From contig JAICJJ010000157.1 of the NCBI GenBank assembly GCA_025928535.1, positions 1 to 6,855 of the forward strand: DNA of 6,855 bases, in the 5' to 3' direction. This document shows, piece by piece, positions 1-6,855 of this stretch. Below the pieces are notes generated by a model that was given only the letters and a program-made list of their open reading frames with translations, was not told the origin of the DNA and ran no database searches. The first letter of the stretch is position 1. Every line of letters starts with the position of its first letter. The translations under genes were made by a program, and so were the position numbers. The DNA comes from Thermomicrobiales bacterium (GTDB lineage: Bacteria; Chloroflexota; Chloroflexia; Thermomicrobiales; UBA6265).

Positions 1-608
1 GAACGGCCGCCGGCGACCCGGCGGAGCGGATCGTCGAGGCGGCAGCCGAGGTCGATCTGATCGCGATGACGAGTCGGGGGCGCGGCGCCGGCGGACAACT
101 TCTCTTCGGCAGCGTGGCCGATCGCGTCGCTCGCCATGCTCCCGCCCCGACCCTGATCGTCCGCGCCAGCGACGATGTCGCGCTGCCCGCCGCCGACGGC
201 CGCATTGTCGTGCCGCTCGACGGCTCGCCCGTCGCCACCCGTGCGGTCCGATTGGCGCGCGCCCTCGGGCAGTCGCAGGGCCGGCCGCTCCATCTGGTGG
301 GCGTCGTTGCCGACGACGACGCGCCTGCCGGCATTTTGGCGGCGCATCTCGACGCCATCGCGGCTGAACTCGCGGCCGACGGGATCGCGGCGGCGGTCGA
401 ACTGCGCCGGGGCGACCCCGCGGCCGAACTGCTCGCGCTGACGCGCGGCGGCGATCTGATCGTGATGACGACGCACGGCGGCAGCGGCGGCCAACGTTGG
501 CGCGTCGGCCACGTCGCCGAACGGATGCTGCGTCGCAGCCCGGCTCCGGTCGTCCTCGTGCGCGGCGACCACGCCGCGACCGATGTCGGCGCCGTTTCCG
601 CCCCCTGA
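1..608 (+). CDS. Universal stress protein, tandem UspA domains (5' end outside window)
   Basis: The reading frame is open from base 3, so the gene begins before the window; the TGA is at 606-608. The 201 visible codons hold the end of one UspA domain (bases 3 to about 170, ending in a GS-V-ADRVARHAPAPTLIV segment) and a complete second domain. The second domain opens with GRIVVPLDGSP at base 198 and closes with VAERMLRRSPAPVVLVRG. Both domains have the beta-alpha order and the C-terminal 'APxPxLxVR' strand typical of the family. UspA proteins are cytoplasmic and usually bind ATP through G-x2-G-x9-G-S/T. Here the first Gly is Thr in both domains (TSRG, TTHG), and the last pair is GS in domain 1 but GH in domain 2, so nucleotide binding by domain 2 may be weak. 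The ATG at base 66 lies inside domain 1 and is not the true start. The next gene starts 22 bases downstream, suggesting co-transcription. Confidence 0.9.
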   Translation, partial: TAAGDPAERIVEAAAEVDLIAMTSRGRGAGGQLLFGSVADRVARHAPAPTLIVRASDDVALPAADGRIVVPLDGSPVATRAVRLARALGQSQGRPLHLVGVVADDDAPAGILAAHLDAIAAELAADGIAAAVELRRGDPAAELLALTRGGDLIVMTTHGGSGGQRWRVGHVAERMLRRSPAPVVLVRGDHAATDVGAVSAP

Positions 609-620
609 CGCGACGCGATT

Positions 621-625
621 GGAGG
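621..625 (+). promoter_or_regulatory. Shine-Dalgarno GGAGG fixing the AMP-ligase start
   Basis: GGAGG lies five bases before the ATG at 631. The in-frame ATG at 583 has no comparable site and lies inside the end of the stress-protein gene, so 631 is the better start. Confidence 0.7.
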
Positions 626-630
626 CGACG

Positions 631-2271
631 ATGCCCGATGCGACGGCGCGACCATCCGGCGAAGCGACGCTGCTGCGGCGGGTGGTCGCCGCCTGCCGCA
701 AGCGCCCCCGCCGGATGAAGATCGCCGATTCGACCGGCGCCTCGCTGACGGGCATCGAAACGCTCGTCCGCGCTTTCGCCCTGCGTCGCCTGCTGCGCCG
801 CCATCTCGCCCCGGACGAACGTCGGGTCGGCGTCGTGCTGCCGCCGACCGTCGCCGCCGTCGTCGCCAACCTCGCGCTGGCCTTCGATGGCCGCACGCTC
901 GTCAACCTGAACTATTCGCTGCCGGGCGCAACGGTCGATCGCTGCATCCAACTGGCTGGCGTTCGCCACGTCGTGACCAGCCGCCGTTTTCTGGAACGGC
1001 TGCCGTTTCGGCCGGCCGCCGATCTGATCGTGCTGGAAGAGATCGCGACGGAAATTGGTTGGCGGGACAAGATCGCCGCGGCGGCGCTCGCCTACGCCAT
1101 GCCGGCGTCGTTGCTGGCGCGCGTCGTCGGCTTCGATCGGTTTCGGCGCGATGATCCGCTGGCGGTCGTCTTCACCTCGGGTACGACTGGCGTGCCGAAG
1201 GGAGCGGTTCTCTCCTGGGGCAATGTCGAGTCGAACGTCGATGCCGTCAACGCCGTGATCCGGTTGCAACCGAGCGACGTCATGCTCGGCGTCTTGCCCT
1301 TTTTCCACGCCTTCGGCTTCACCATCACGCTTTGGACGGCGCTGGCGAACGATGTCGCCGCCGTCTATCACACCAACCCGCTGGAAGGCCGGGCAATCGG
1401 CGCCCTCAGCCGCAAGCATCACGTCACGATCCTGCTGGCGACGCCGACCTTTTTCCGCTCGTATCTGCACCGCGTGCCGCCCGGAGATTTCGCGTCGGTC
1501 GATGTCGCGTTCGCCGGCGGCGAACGCCTCAGCCCCGACCTGACTCACGCGTTCGAGGAACGATTCGGCATCCTGCTCGGCGAAGGCTACGGCGCGACCG
1601 AAATGTCGCCGCTCATTTCCGCCAACATCCCGCCGAACCGGGCGATCGGCCCGGCCGAAGCGGGAAATCGGCCCGGCACGGTCGGCCGCCCCGCGCCAGG
1701 CGTCCGCGTCCGCGTCACCGATCTGGAGACGGGCGAGCCGCTCGGACCGAATCAGCGAGGCATGCTCTGGGCGACCGGACCGAATCTGATGCTCGGCTAT
1801 CTCGACCAGCCGGCGGCGACCGCCGCCGTGGTTCAGGAGGGATGGTACCGGACGGGAGATGTCGCCACGATCGACGAAGATGGATTCATCACGATCGTCG
1901 GCCGGATCAGTCGCTTCGCCAAGATCGGGGGCGAAATGGTTCCCTTCGCGCCGCTCGAAGAAGCGCTTGGCGCGATCCTCGGCGCGGACGAAAACGGCGT
2001 GCCGCGGGCGGCGGTCGCCGCTGTGCCGGACGAAGCCGCCGGGGAACGGATCGTCGTGCTCCACGTCCCGGTCACCCACACCCCGGCCGAATTGACGCGG
2101 GCGCTGGCCGAACGCGGATTGCCGCCAATCGGCCGGCCATCGCCGCGCGATTTTCACGAGGTCGAGGCGTTGCCGCTGGCCGGCATCGGCAAGATCGATT
2201 TGGCCCGCGTCACGGACATTGCGCGGGAACGGGCGAGCGCCGCGGCGGAACGGCGGCCGGCCCGCGCCTGA
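631..2271 (+). CDS. Aas-like AMP-dependent acyl-ACP/acyl-CoA synthetase
   Basis: A 546-residue adenylate-forming enzyme. It should activate a fatty acid with ATP to an acyl-AMP and pass it to ACP or CoA. Core motifs are all present: phosphate-binding loop TSGTTGVPKG (182-191), GYGATE (319-324), YRTGD with Asp410, the hinge segment GRISRFAKIGGEM (424-436), and the C-terminal catalytic lysine in GIGKID (Lys521). RFAKIxGEM, the LPFFHAFGFT segment and NYSLPGA...VTSRRFLE closely resemble, from memory, the acyl-ACP synthetase half of E. coli Aas (2-acyl-glycerophosphoethanolamine acyltransferase). The N-terminal PlsC-type acyltransferase domain of Aas is absent, so this is a stand-alone ligase. No signal peptide is evident. 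The start at 631 rests on the GGAGG at 621-625; 583 is a weaker alternative. It follows the stress protein by 22 bases. A likely role is recycling exogenous or membrane-derived fatty acids. Substrate chain length, and ACP versus CoA, cannot be read from sequence; family assignment is firm. Confidence 0.9.
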   Translation: MPDATARPSGEATLLRRVVAACRKRPRRMKIADSTGASLTGIETLVRAFALRRLLRRHLAPDERRVGVVLPPTVAAVVANLALAFDGRTLVNLNYSLPGATVDRCIQLAGVRHVVTSRRFLERLPFRPAADLIVLEEIATEIGWRDKIAAAALAYAMPASLLARVVGFDRFRRDDPLAVVFTSGTTGVPKGAVLSWGNVESNVDAVNAVIRLQPSDVMLGVLPFFHAFGFTITLWTALANDVAAVYHTNPLEGRAIGALSRKHHVTILLATPTFFRSYLHRVPPGDFASVDVAFAGGERLSPDLTHAFEERFGILLGEGYGATEMSPLISANIPPNRAIGPAEAGNRPGTVGRPAPGVRVRVTDLETGEPLGPNQRGMLWATGPNLMLGYLDQPAATAAVVQEGWYRTGDVATIDEDGFITIVGRISRFAKIGGEMVPFAPLEEALGAILGADENGVPRAAVAAVPDEAAGERIVVLHVPVTHTPAELTRALAERGLPPIGRPSPRDFHEVEALPLAGIGKIDLARVTDIARERASAAAERRPARA

Positions 2272-2352
2272 ACGCCGCCCGTCGCCATCTCCTGCCATAA
2301 TCGGAGCCTGATTGACGGCCCGGCCGGCGCGCCCGACCGAGTCACCCCATGA

Positions 2353-2357
2353 CGGAG
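2353..2357 (+). promoter_or_regulatory. Shine-Dalgarno CGGAG deciding the GH1 start
   Basis: CGGAG sits nine bases before the ATG at 2367. The upstream in-frame ATG at 2349 is preceded by C-rich sequence with no purine-rich site. Starting at 2367 also places the conserved FPPDFVWG block at residues 8-15, which is usual for GH1 enzymes. Confidence 0.5.
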
Positions 2358-2366
2358 ACCTGTCCG

Positions 2367-3712
2367 ATGCCGACCGCCGACGCCCTGTTTCCCCCTGACT
2401 TCGTCTGGGGCGCCTCGACGTCCGCCTATCAGATCGAAGGCGCCGTGCGGGATGAGGGGCGCGGCCCCTCCATCTGGGATGTCTTTTCTCATACGCCCGG
2501 CAAGATTGCCGACGGAACCGACGGCGACATCGCTTGCGACAGTTACCATCGCTTTCCGGCGGACATCGCGCTGATGCGGGAACTCGGGCTCGGCGCGTAT
2601 CGATTTTCGATCGCCTGGCCGCGGATCATCCCGGACGGTCGGGGCCGCATCAACGAAGCGGGGCTGGATCACTACCGGCGGCTGATCGACGCGCTCCACG
2701 CCGCCGGCATCGAACCGTTCGTCACCCTCTATCACTGGGATCTGCCGCAATCGTTGCAAGACGCCGGCGGCTGGACGAATCGGGACACGGCCAGCCGGTT
2801 CGGCGAATACGTCCACGCGGTCGCCCGGGCGCTCGGGTCCGGCGTCCGTCGCTGGATGACGATCAACGAGCCATTCATTCATTCGGTCTTCGGCCATCTC
2901 CTCGGCATTCACGCGCCCGGCCTCCACGGCGTCCGTCCCGCGCTCGCCGCCGGCCACTATCTGTTGCTGGCGCATGCCGAAGGGATGGACGCCTTGCGGG
3001 CCGAGATGGCCCCGGGCGACGAAGCGGGCATCGCCCTCAACCTCGCCGAAACCGCGCCGGCCACCGACCGCGCCGCCGATCTCGAAGCGGCCGAACACGC
3101 CGATGTCTACGCCAATCAGTGGTTTCTCGATCCGATCTTTCGCGGCGCCTACCCGACGGGACTGCTGCTGCAATTCGGCGACGAAATGCCGGAGATTCGC
3201 GCGGACGATCTGCGCCGCATCGCCCAGCCGATCGACTTTCTCGGGATCAATCATTATCAGCGCGCGGTGGTGCGGCACGCGCCGCTCGTGCCGCCGATCG
3301 ATATCGTGCCGGTCACTCCGCCGGGCGCGCCGGTGACCGCCACGGGGTGGGAAGTCTATCCGCGCGGCATCTACGACACGCTGACGCGCGTCCACCGCGA
3401 CTATGCGCCGCCCGCCATCTACATCACCGAAAACGGCGCCGCCTACGACGACCGCCCGATCGACGGCGTCATCGACGATCCAGACCGCGAACGCTTCATT
3501 CACGACTACCTGCTGGCGTCGCTAGACGCGATCGAAGCGGGCGTTCCCCTTCGCGGCTACTTCGTCTGGTCGCTCCTCGACAACTTCGAGTGGAACGAAG
3601 GCTATCGCCGTCGTTTTGGCCTCGTTTATGTCGATTTCGCGACCCAGGAACGAACGATCAAGCGGAGCGGCCGTTGGTACGCTCAGGTGACCCGCGACAA
3701 CGGCCTCTCCGG

Positions 3713-3716
<4 letters not shown>
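2367..3716 (+). CDS. GH1 family beta-glucosidase
   Basis: A 449-residue glycoside hydrolase family 1 enzyme, full length for the family (about 450). It should hydrolyse terminal beta-linked glucose, and often galactose or fucose, from oligosaccharides or glycosides by a retaining mechanism. The single TIM-barrel domain carries the N-terminal signature FVWGASTSAYQIEGA with Gln22, LYHWDLPQ with His123, the acid/base Glu168 in TINEP, the nucleophile Glu355 in YITENG, and the sugar-binding C-terminal block WSLLDNFEWNEGY (401-413) with Glu408 and Trp409. All key residues are intact. There is no signal peptide, so it is probably cytoplasmic and acts on imported cellobiose-like sugars. The start at 2367 is preferred over 2349, which would add six residues. 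A gap of 95 bases separates it from the ligase, and its stop overlaps the next start. No sugar transporter or LacI-type regulator is in the window. Natural substrate is not predictable. Confidence 0.95.
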
Positions 3717-4783
<1,067 letters not shown>

Positions 4784-4821
4784 CGGCCGCCCGGCGCCGC
4801 TCCGACCGCCATTACCCGAGC

Positions 4822-4831
4822 GGTCATGCTG
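4822..4831 (+). repeat. Third, partial arm of the palindromic repeat
   Basis: GGTCATGCTG is an exact 10-base inverted match to 4927-4936 at the outer end of the right arm. The adjacent left arm (4858-4867) differs from it at one position. It may be a remnant of a second repeat copy or an alternative pairing partner. A small perfect hairpin, CTGC-GCGA-GCAG (4829-4840) with a GNRA-type loop, overlaps it. The match is short, so chance is possible. Confidence 0.35.
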
Positions 4832-4857
4832 CGCGAGCAGGCGTCATTCTTCGGGGT

Positions 4858-4936
4858 GGTCATCCTGAGCGCAGTCGAAGGATCTCGTCGTTTCGAAAGG
4901 CGAGGCCGAGATGCTTCGCTGCGGCTCAGCATGACC
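4858..4936 (+). repeat. Palindromic interspersed repeat ('GTCATCCTGAGC' type)
   Basis: Two 30-base arms, 4858-4887 (beginning GGTCATCCTGAGC) and 4907-4936 (ending GCTCAGCATGACC), are imperfect inverted repeats. About 23 of 30 positions match without gaps, and more if one base is bulged on each side. The 19-base spacer contains TTTCGAAA (4891-4898), and CTCG at 4884-4887 can pair with CGAG at 4901-4904 or 4907-4910, so two nested folds compete. I recognise this as a dispersed palindrome found in many environmental bacterial genomes. Its spurious translations (HPERSRRIS, FDCAQDDHPEE, ALRMT, LSMTR) recur in protein databases. It lies between the aminopeptidase and the sulfotransferase. No T-run follows the stem, so it is not a standard intrinsic terminator, though a transcript could still fold strongly here. 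Strand is arbitrary for a palindrome. Confidence 0.85.
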
Positions 4937-4950
4937 AGGGGACGAGGTGG

Positions 4951-5006
4951 CTCCCTTCTCGATTCCGCGACTCCTCGCCTTCTCAACTCGCCGACCCGCC
5001 TCACCG
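4951..5006 (+). repeat. Degenerate pyrimidine-rich tract, about 8-base period
   Basis: The stretch after the palindrome is rich in C and T. It can be read as loosely repeated octamers (CCCTTCTC, GATTCCGC, GACTCCTC, GCCTTCTC, AACTCGCC, GACCCGCC), with CCTTCTC present exactly twice at 4954-4960 and 4978-4984. Its by-chance translations (PRLLAFSTRR, VEKARSRGIEK) resemble spurious proteins produced by 'CTCGACTCCT' minisatellites in other genomes. I read it as a decayed short tandem repeat in the untranslated leader of the sulfotransferase. The period is loose and the call tentative. Confidence 0.3.
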
Positions 5007-5057
5007 CGTATCATCTTTTCCACACGGACCGGCGAACGAGGGGGCGACGGGGAACGG

Positions 5058-5819
5058 ATGGGGGAACGGGAGACACGCACGACCTATCTGGTGCTCGGCA
5101 CCGCCCGCAGCGGCAGCACGCTCCTCTGCCAGGCGCTCGCCGGCAGCGGAGTGGCCGGCGATCCGAAAGAATTTTTCGGCGCCAAGTTGGCGATGTGGAT
5201 GCAGCGGTGGGACGCCCACGCGCCGGACGCCTTCGTCGATCGCCTCATCCGCGAGCGCTCGACGCCGAACGGCGTCTTCGGCGCGAAACTCCTCTGGCGG
5301 CAACTGCTCGGCTTCGAAGCGTATTGCCGCCAGTTTCCAGCCTACGCCGACCTTTCCCGCGCCGAGATCTTCGACCGGCTCTTCCCGAATCTGCGCTATG
5401 TCTGGATCACTCGCGACGACAAGGCGCGGCAGGCGATTTCCTACTGGAAAGCACGCGAATCGGGCGTCTGGGGGCAACGCGGCCCGCGCCCGACCGTTCC
5501 GCTCAAGACGCCGGAATTCGATTACGCCGGCATCGACAACCTGCTCCAGACGGTGCTGAAGGAAGAAGCCGCGATCGACCGCTTTTGCGCCGAAAGCTGC
5601 ATCGTGCCCCATCGGGTCGCCTACGAACGACTCGCTCGCGACTACGCGCCGACCACGCGGGCGCTGCTGTCCTTTCTCGGCATCCCCGACGCCGACACGC
5701 TGACGATCGCCGATCCGCGCACGCAAAAACTGGCCGACGCAGAAAGCGACGCGTGGGCGACGCGGTTTCGCGAGATGCAGGCAGCAGTCGCGGCCGGCGG
5801 CGCCGATCAGAATCCGTAA
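5058..5819 (+). CDS. Stf0-type PAPS-dependent sulfotransferase
   Basis: A 253-residue protein of the Stf0 family, whose founding member is mycobacterial trehalose 2-sulfotransferase. It should transfer sulfate from PAPS to a hydroxyl, probably on a sugar. The N-terminus YLVLGTARSGSTLLC (10-24) is the 5'-phosphosulfate loop. GVAGDPKEFF follows, with Glu38 matching, by my alignment from memory, the general base Glu36 of Mycobacterium tuberculosis Stf0. TPNGVFGAKLLWRQ, the 3'-phosphate segment WITRDDKARQAISYWKA and the C-terminal ESDAWATRFREM are further family hallmarks. Length is normal for Stf0. The start at 5058 has GGGGA four bases upstream and puts the loop at the usual distance. A GTG at 4947 would add 37 residues encoded by the repetitive leader and is rejected. 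The protein is soluble with no signal peptide. The methyltransferase starts 13 bases after the stop. The acceptor may not be trehalose, since no trehalose gene is nearby. Confidence 0.92.
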   Translation: MGERETRTTYLVLGTARSGSTLLCQALAGSGVAGDPKEFFGAKLAMWMQRWDAHAPDAFVDRLIRERSTPNGVFGAKLLWRQLLGFEAYCRQFPAYADLSRAEIFDRLFPNLRYVWITRDDKARQAISYWKARESGVWGQRGPRPTVPLKTPEFDYAGIDNLLQTVLKEEAAIDRFCAESCIVPHRVAYERLARDYAPTTRALLSFLGIPDADTLTIADPRTQKLADAESDAWATRFREMQAAVAAGGADQNP

Positions 5820-5823
5820 GGAG
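5819..5823 (+). promoter_or_regulatory. Shine-Dalgarno AGGAG overlapping the sulfotransferase stop
   Basis: The sequence TAAGGAG joins the sulfotransferase stop (5817-5819) to a strong ribosome binding site, nine bases before the ATG at 5833. Ribosomes ending on the sulfotransferase would cover this site, which favours coupled expression of the two genes. Confidence 0.7.
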
Positions 5824-5832
5824 CGTCATCAG

Positions 5833-6822
5833 ATGGACAAGCCGGACGAGGAGATCGCCTGGTCGGCGGTCGCGGCGGCGTTGCGCCGCTACGCCGCGCA
5901 ACCCGACTACCGAGACGAAGTCGCGCGGCTGCTCGCCCCCCTCCTCACGTCATACGCGTTTCTCCCCGACTATCGTCGCTACTTCCGCCTCTGGGAAGAA
6001 CATCGAGTTCACGTGACCCCGGTCCATTTCTATTCGCCGATCCCGGACACCCGCGCTCTCCCGGACGCCTTGTGGGAACGCGTCTCCGACCTGCCCGGCA
6101 TCGACATGAACGAACCCGGTCAACTCGACCTGCTCCGCGCCTTTCGCCGCTTTCAGGCCGAATACGACGCATTCCCGCACGAGCCGACCGGCGCCGCGCA
6201 TGCGTTCCACTTCGCCAACCCGATGTTTTCCGGCACGGACGCCCTGGCGCTCTACGGCATGGTCCGTCACGTTCGGCCGCGGCGCATCCTCGAAGTCGGC
6301 TCCGGCTTTTCGACCCGGCTTTCGGCGCAGGCGCTCGTCGCCAACGGAACGGGCGAATTGACCTGCATCGAGCCGTACCCGGACGACGTGCTGCGCGGCG
6401 GCTTCCCCGGCCTGACGTCGCTGCTTGCTGCACGGGTGCAGGACGTTCGGTTGGAGACGTTCGAGCGGCTGGAAGCGGGCGACATCCTGTTCATCGACAG
6501 TTCGCACGTCGTCAAATGCGACAGCGACGTCAACCGCCTCTACCTCGACATCTTGCCGCGGCTGGCGCCGGGCGTGATCGTCCACCTGCACGACATCTTC
6601 CTGCCGCGGGAATATCCGGAAGACTGGTTGCGGCAGAAATTTCTCTTCTGGAGCGAGCAATATCTGCTCCAGGCGTTTCTCGCCTTCAACGCCGCCTTCG
6701 AGGTCGTGCTGGCCAATGCCTGGCTCGCCCAGAATCATCTGGACGAACTGCGGGCGACGTTTCCCCGCTCGCCCTGGTGGGGCGCCGGCGGCAGTTTCTG
6801 GATGCGGCGCAAACCGGCCTGA
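5833..6822 (+). CDS. Class I SAM-dependent methyltransferase (Methyltransferase_24-like)
   Basis: A 329-residue protein. The N-terminal part (1 to about 125) is mostly helical, charged and without an assigned domain, apart from the block HFYSPIPDTRALP from residue 65, which I recall from related methyltransferases in surface-polysaccharide clusters. The catalytic Rossmann domain has motif I ILEVGSGFSTRLS with Gly156-Ser-Gly158, an acidic ribose-binding residue in CIEPYP (Glu180), a motif GDILFIDSSHVVKCDSDVN (217-235) with Asp222, and GVIVHLHDIFLP with His253-Asp254. The C-terminus has SEQYLLQAFLAFNAAFEV. It should methylate an oxygen or nitrogen on a small molecule or sugar; the acceptor is unknown. 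The His-Asp and IDSSH features could suggest metal-assisted O-methylation, but that is inference. It is translationally linked to the upstream sulfotransferase. After the stop (6820-6822) only 33 bases remain, with no clear terminator. Confidence 0.88.
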   Translation: MDKPDEEIAWSAVAAALRRYAAQPDYRDEVARLLAPLLTSYAFLPDYRRYFRLWEEHRVHVTPVHFYSPIPDTRALPDALWERVSDLPGIDMNEPGQLDLLRAFRRFQAEYDAFPHEPTGAAHAFHFANPMFSGTDALALYGMVRHVRPRRILEVGSGFSTRLSAQALVANGTGELTCIEPYPDDVLRGGFPGLTSLLAARVQDVRLETFERLEAGDILFIDSSHVVKCDSDVNRLYLDILPRLAPGVIVHLHDIFLPREYPEDWLRQKFLFWSEQYLLQAFLAFNAAFEVVLANAWLAQNHLDELRATFPRSPWWGAGGSFWMRRKPA

Positions 6823-6855
6823 ACGTCGCCGCCAGCGCGCAGCGCCCGGCAAACC

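Noticed and set aside
2296..2301. CATAAT, a -10-like hexamer before the GH1 gene
   Set aside because: No -35-like sequence at 16-18 bases upstream; a single hexamer is not enough to call a promoter.
2154..3503. Long open frame on the minus strand (449 codons) opposite the GH1 gene
   Set aside because: It lies antisense to a gene with intact catalytic motifs, has no recognisable domain, and its Arg/Asp/Val-rich composition is typical of high-GC shadow frames.
2534..3712. Open + strand extension upstream of the M29 aminopeptidase (about 390 extra codons)
   Set aside because: It overlaps the GH1 gene in another frame, is Arg/Pro-rich with no domain, and family similarity begins at the ATG at 3713.
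4858..4950. Palindrome as an intrinsic terminator of the aminopeptidase operon
   Set aside because: The stem is not followed by a T-run; GC-rich purine sequence follows instead.
5009..5014. TATCAT, a -10-like hexamer before the sulfotransferase
   Set aside because: No -35-like partner at the expected distance. A promoter here is plausible given the gap, but the sequence does not establish it.
4947..5057. GTG-initiated N-terminal extension of the sulfotransferase
   Set aside because: The extra 37 residues come from the degenerate repeat tract, are not like Stf0 proteins, and the ATG at 5058 gives the normal family N-terminus.
5950..6852. Long minus-strand open frame (300 codons) opposite the methyltransferase
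   Set aside because: No recognisable motif; the + strand frame has a full set of methyltransferase motifs and a good ribosome binding site.
6823..6855. GC-rich inverted GCGC motifs after the methyltransferase
   Set aside because: Only 33 bases are visible, the stems are short, there is no T-run, and such matches are expected by chance at this GC content.

Overview
The window is GC-rich bacterial DNA (roughly two thirds G+C by eye, with strong G/C bias at codon third positions). It carries six genes, all on the + strand and tightly packed. No RNA gene, CRISPR array, transposase, integrase or phage gene was seen. The taxon cannot be fixed from sequence alone. The gene mix (tandem universal stress protein, free-standing Aas-like AMP ligase, GH1 glucosidase, M29 aminopeptidase, Stf0 sulfotransferase) and a palindromic interspersed repeat of the 'GTCATCCTGAGC...' type suggest an environmental lineage such as Chloroflexota or Planctomycetota. 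That placement is inference.

Layout: (1) 1-608, the 3' part of a two-domain universal stress protein, cut by the window edge. (2) 631-2271, an adenylate-forming acyl-ACP/acyl-CoA synthetase resembling the C-terminal half of Aas, 22 bases downstream with a clear Shine-Dalgarno. (3) 2367-3716, a complete GH1 beta-glucosidase after a gap of 95 bases. (4) 3713-4783, an M29 metallo-aminopeptidase whose start overlaps the glucosidase stop (ATGA). (5) 4784-5057, the only sizeable non-coding stretch, holding a 79-base palindromic repeat, a third partial repeat arm and a degenerate pyrimidine-rich tract. (6) 5058-5819, a Stf0-type sulfotransferase. (7) 5833-6822, a class I SAM-dependent methyltransferase whose Shine-Dalgarno abuts and overlaps the sulfotransferase stop codon.

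The genes probably form at least two transcription units. Genes 1-4 look like housekeeping and catabolic functions: stress response, fatty-acid activation, beta-glucoside hydrolysis and peptide trimming. They have no obvious single pathway in common. The sulfotransferase-methyltransferase pair after the repeat looks like a small tailoring unit that could sulfate and methylate a sugar-containing metabolite or surface glycan. I found no convincing evidence of a wholly new system. The points most worth a second look are the sulfotransferase/methyltransferase pair and the structured repeat region in front of it.
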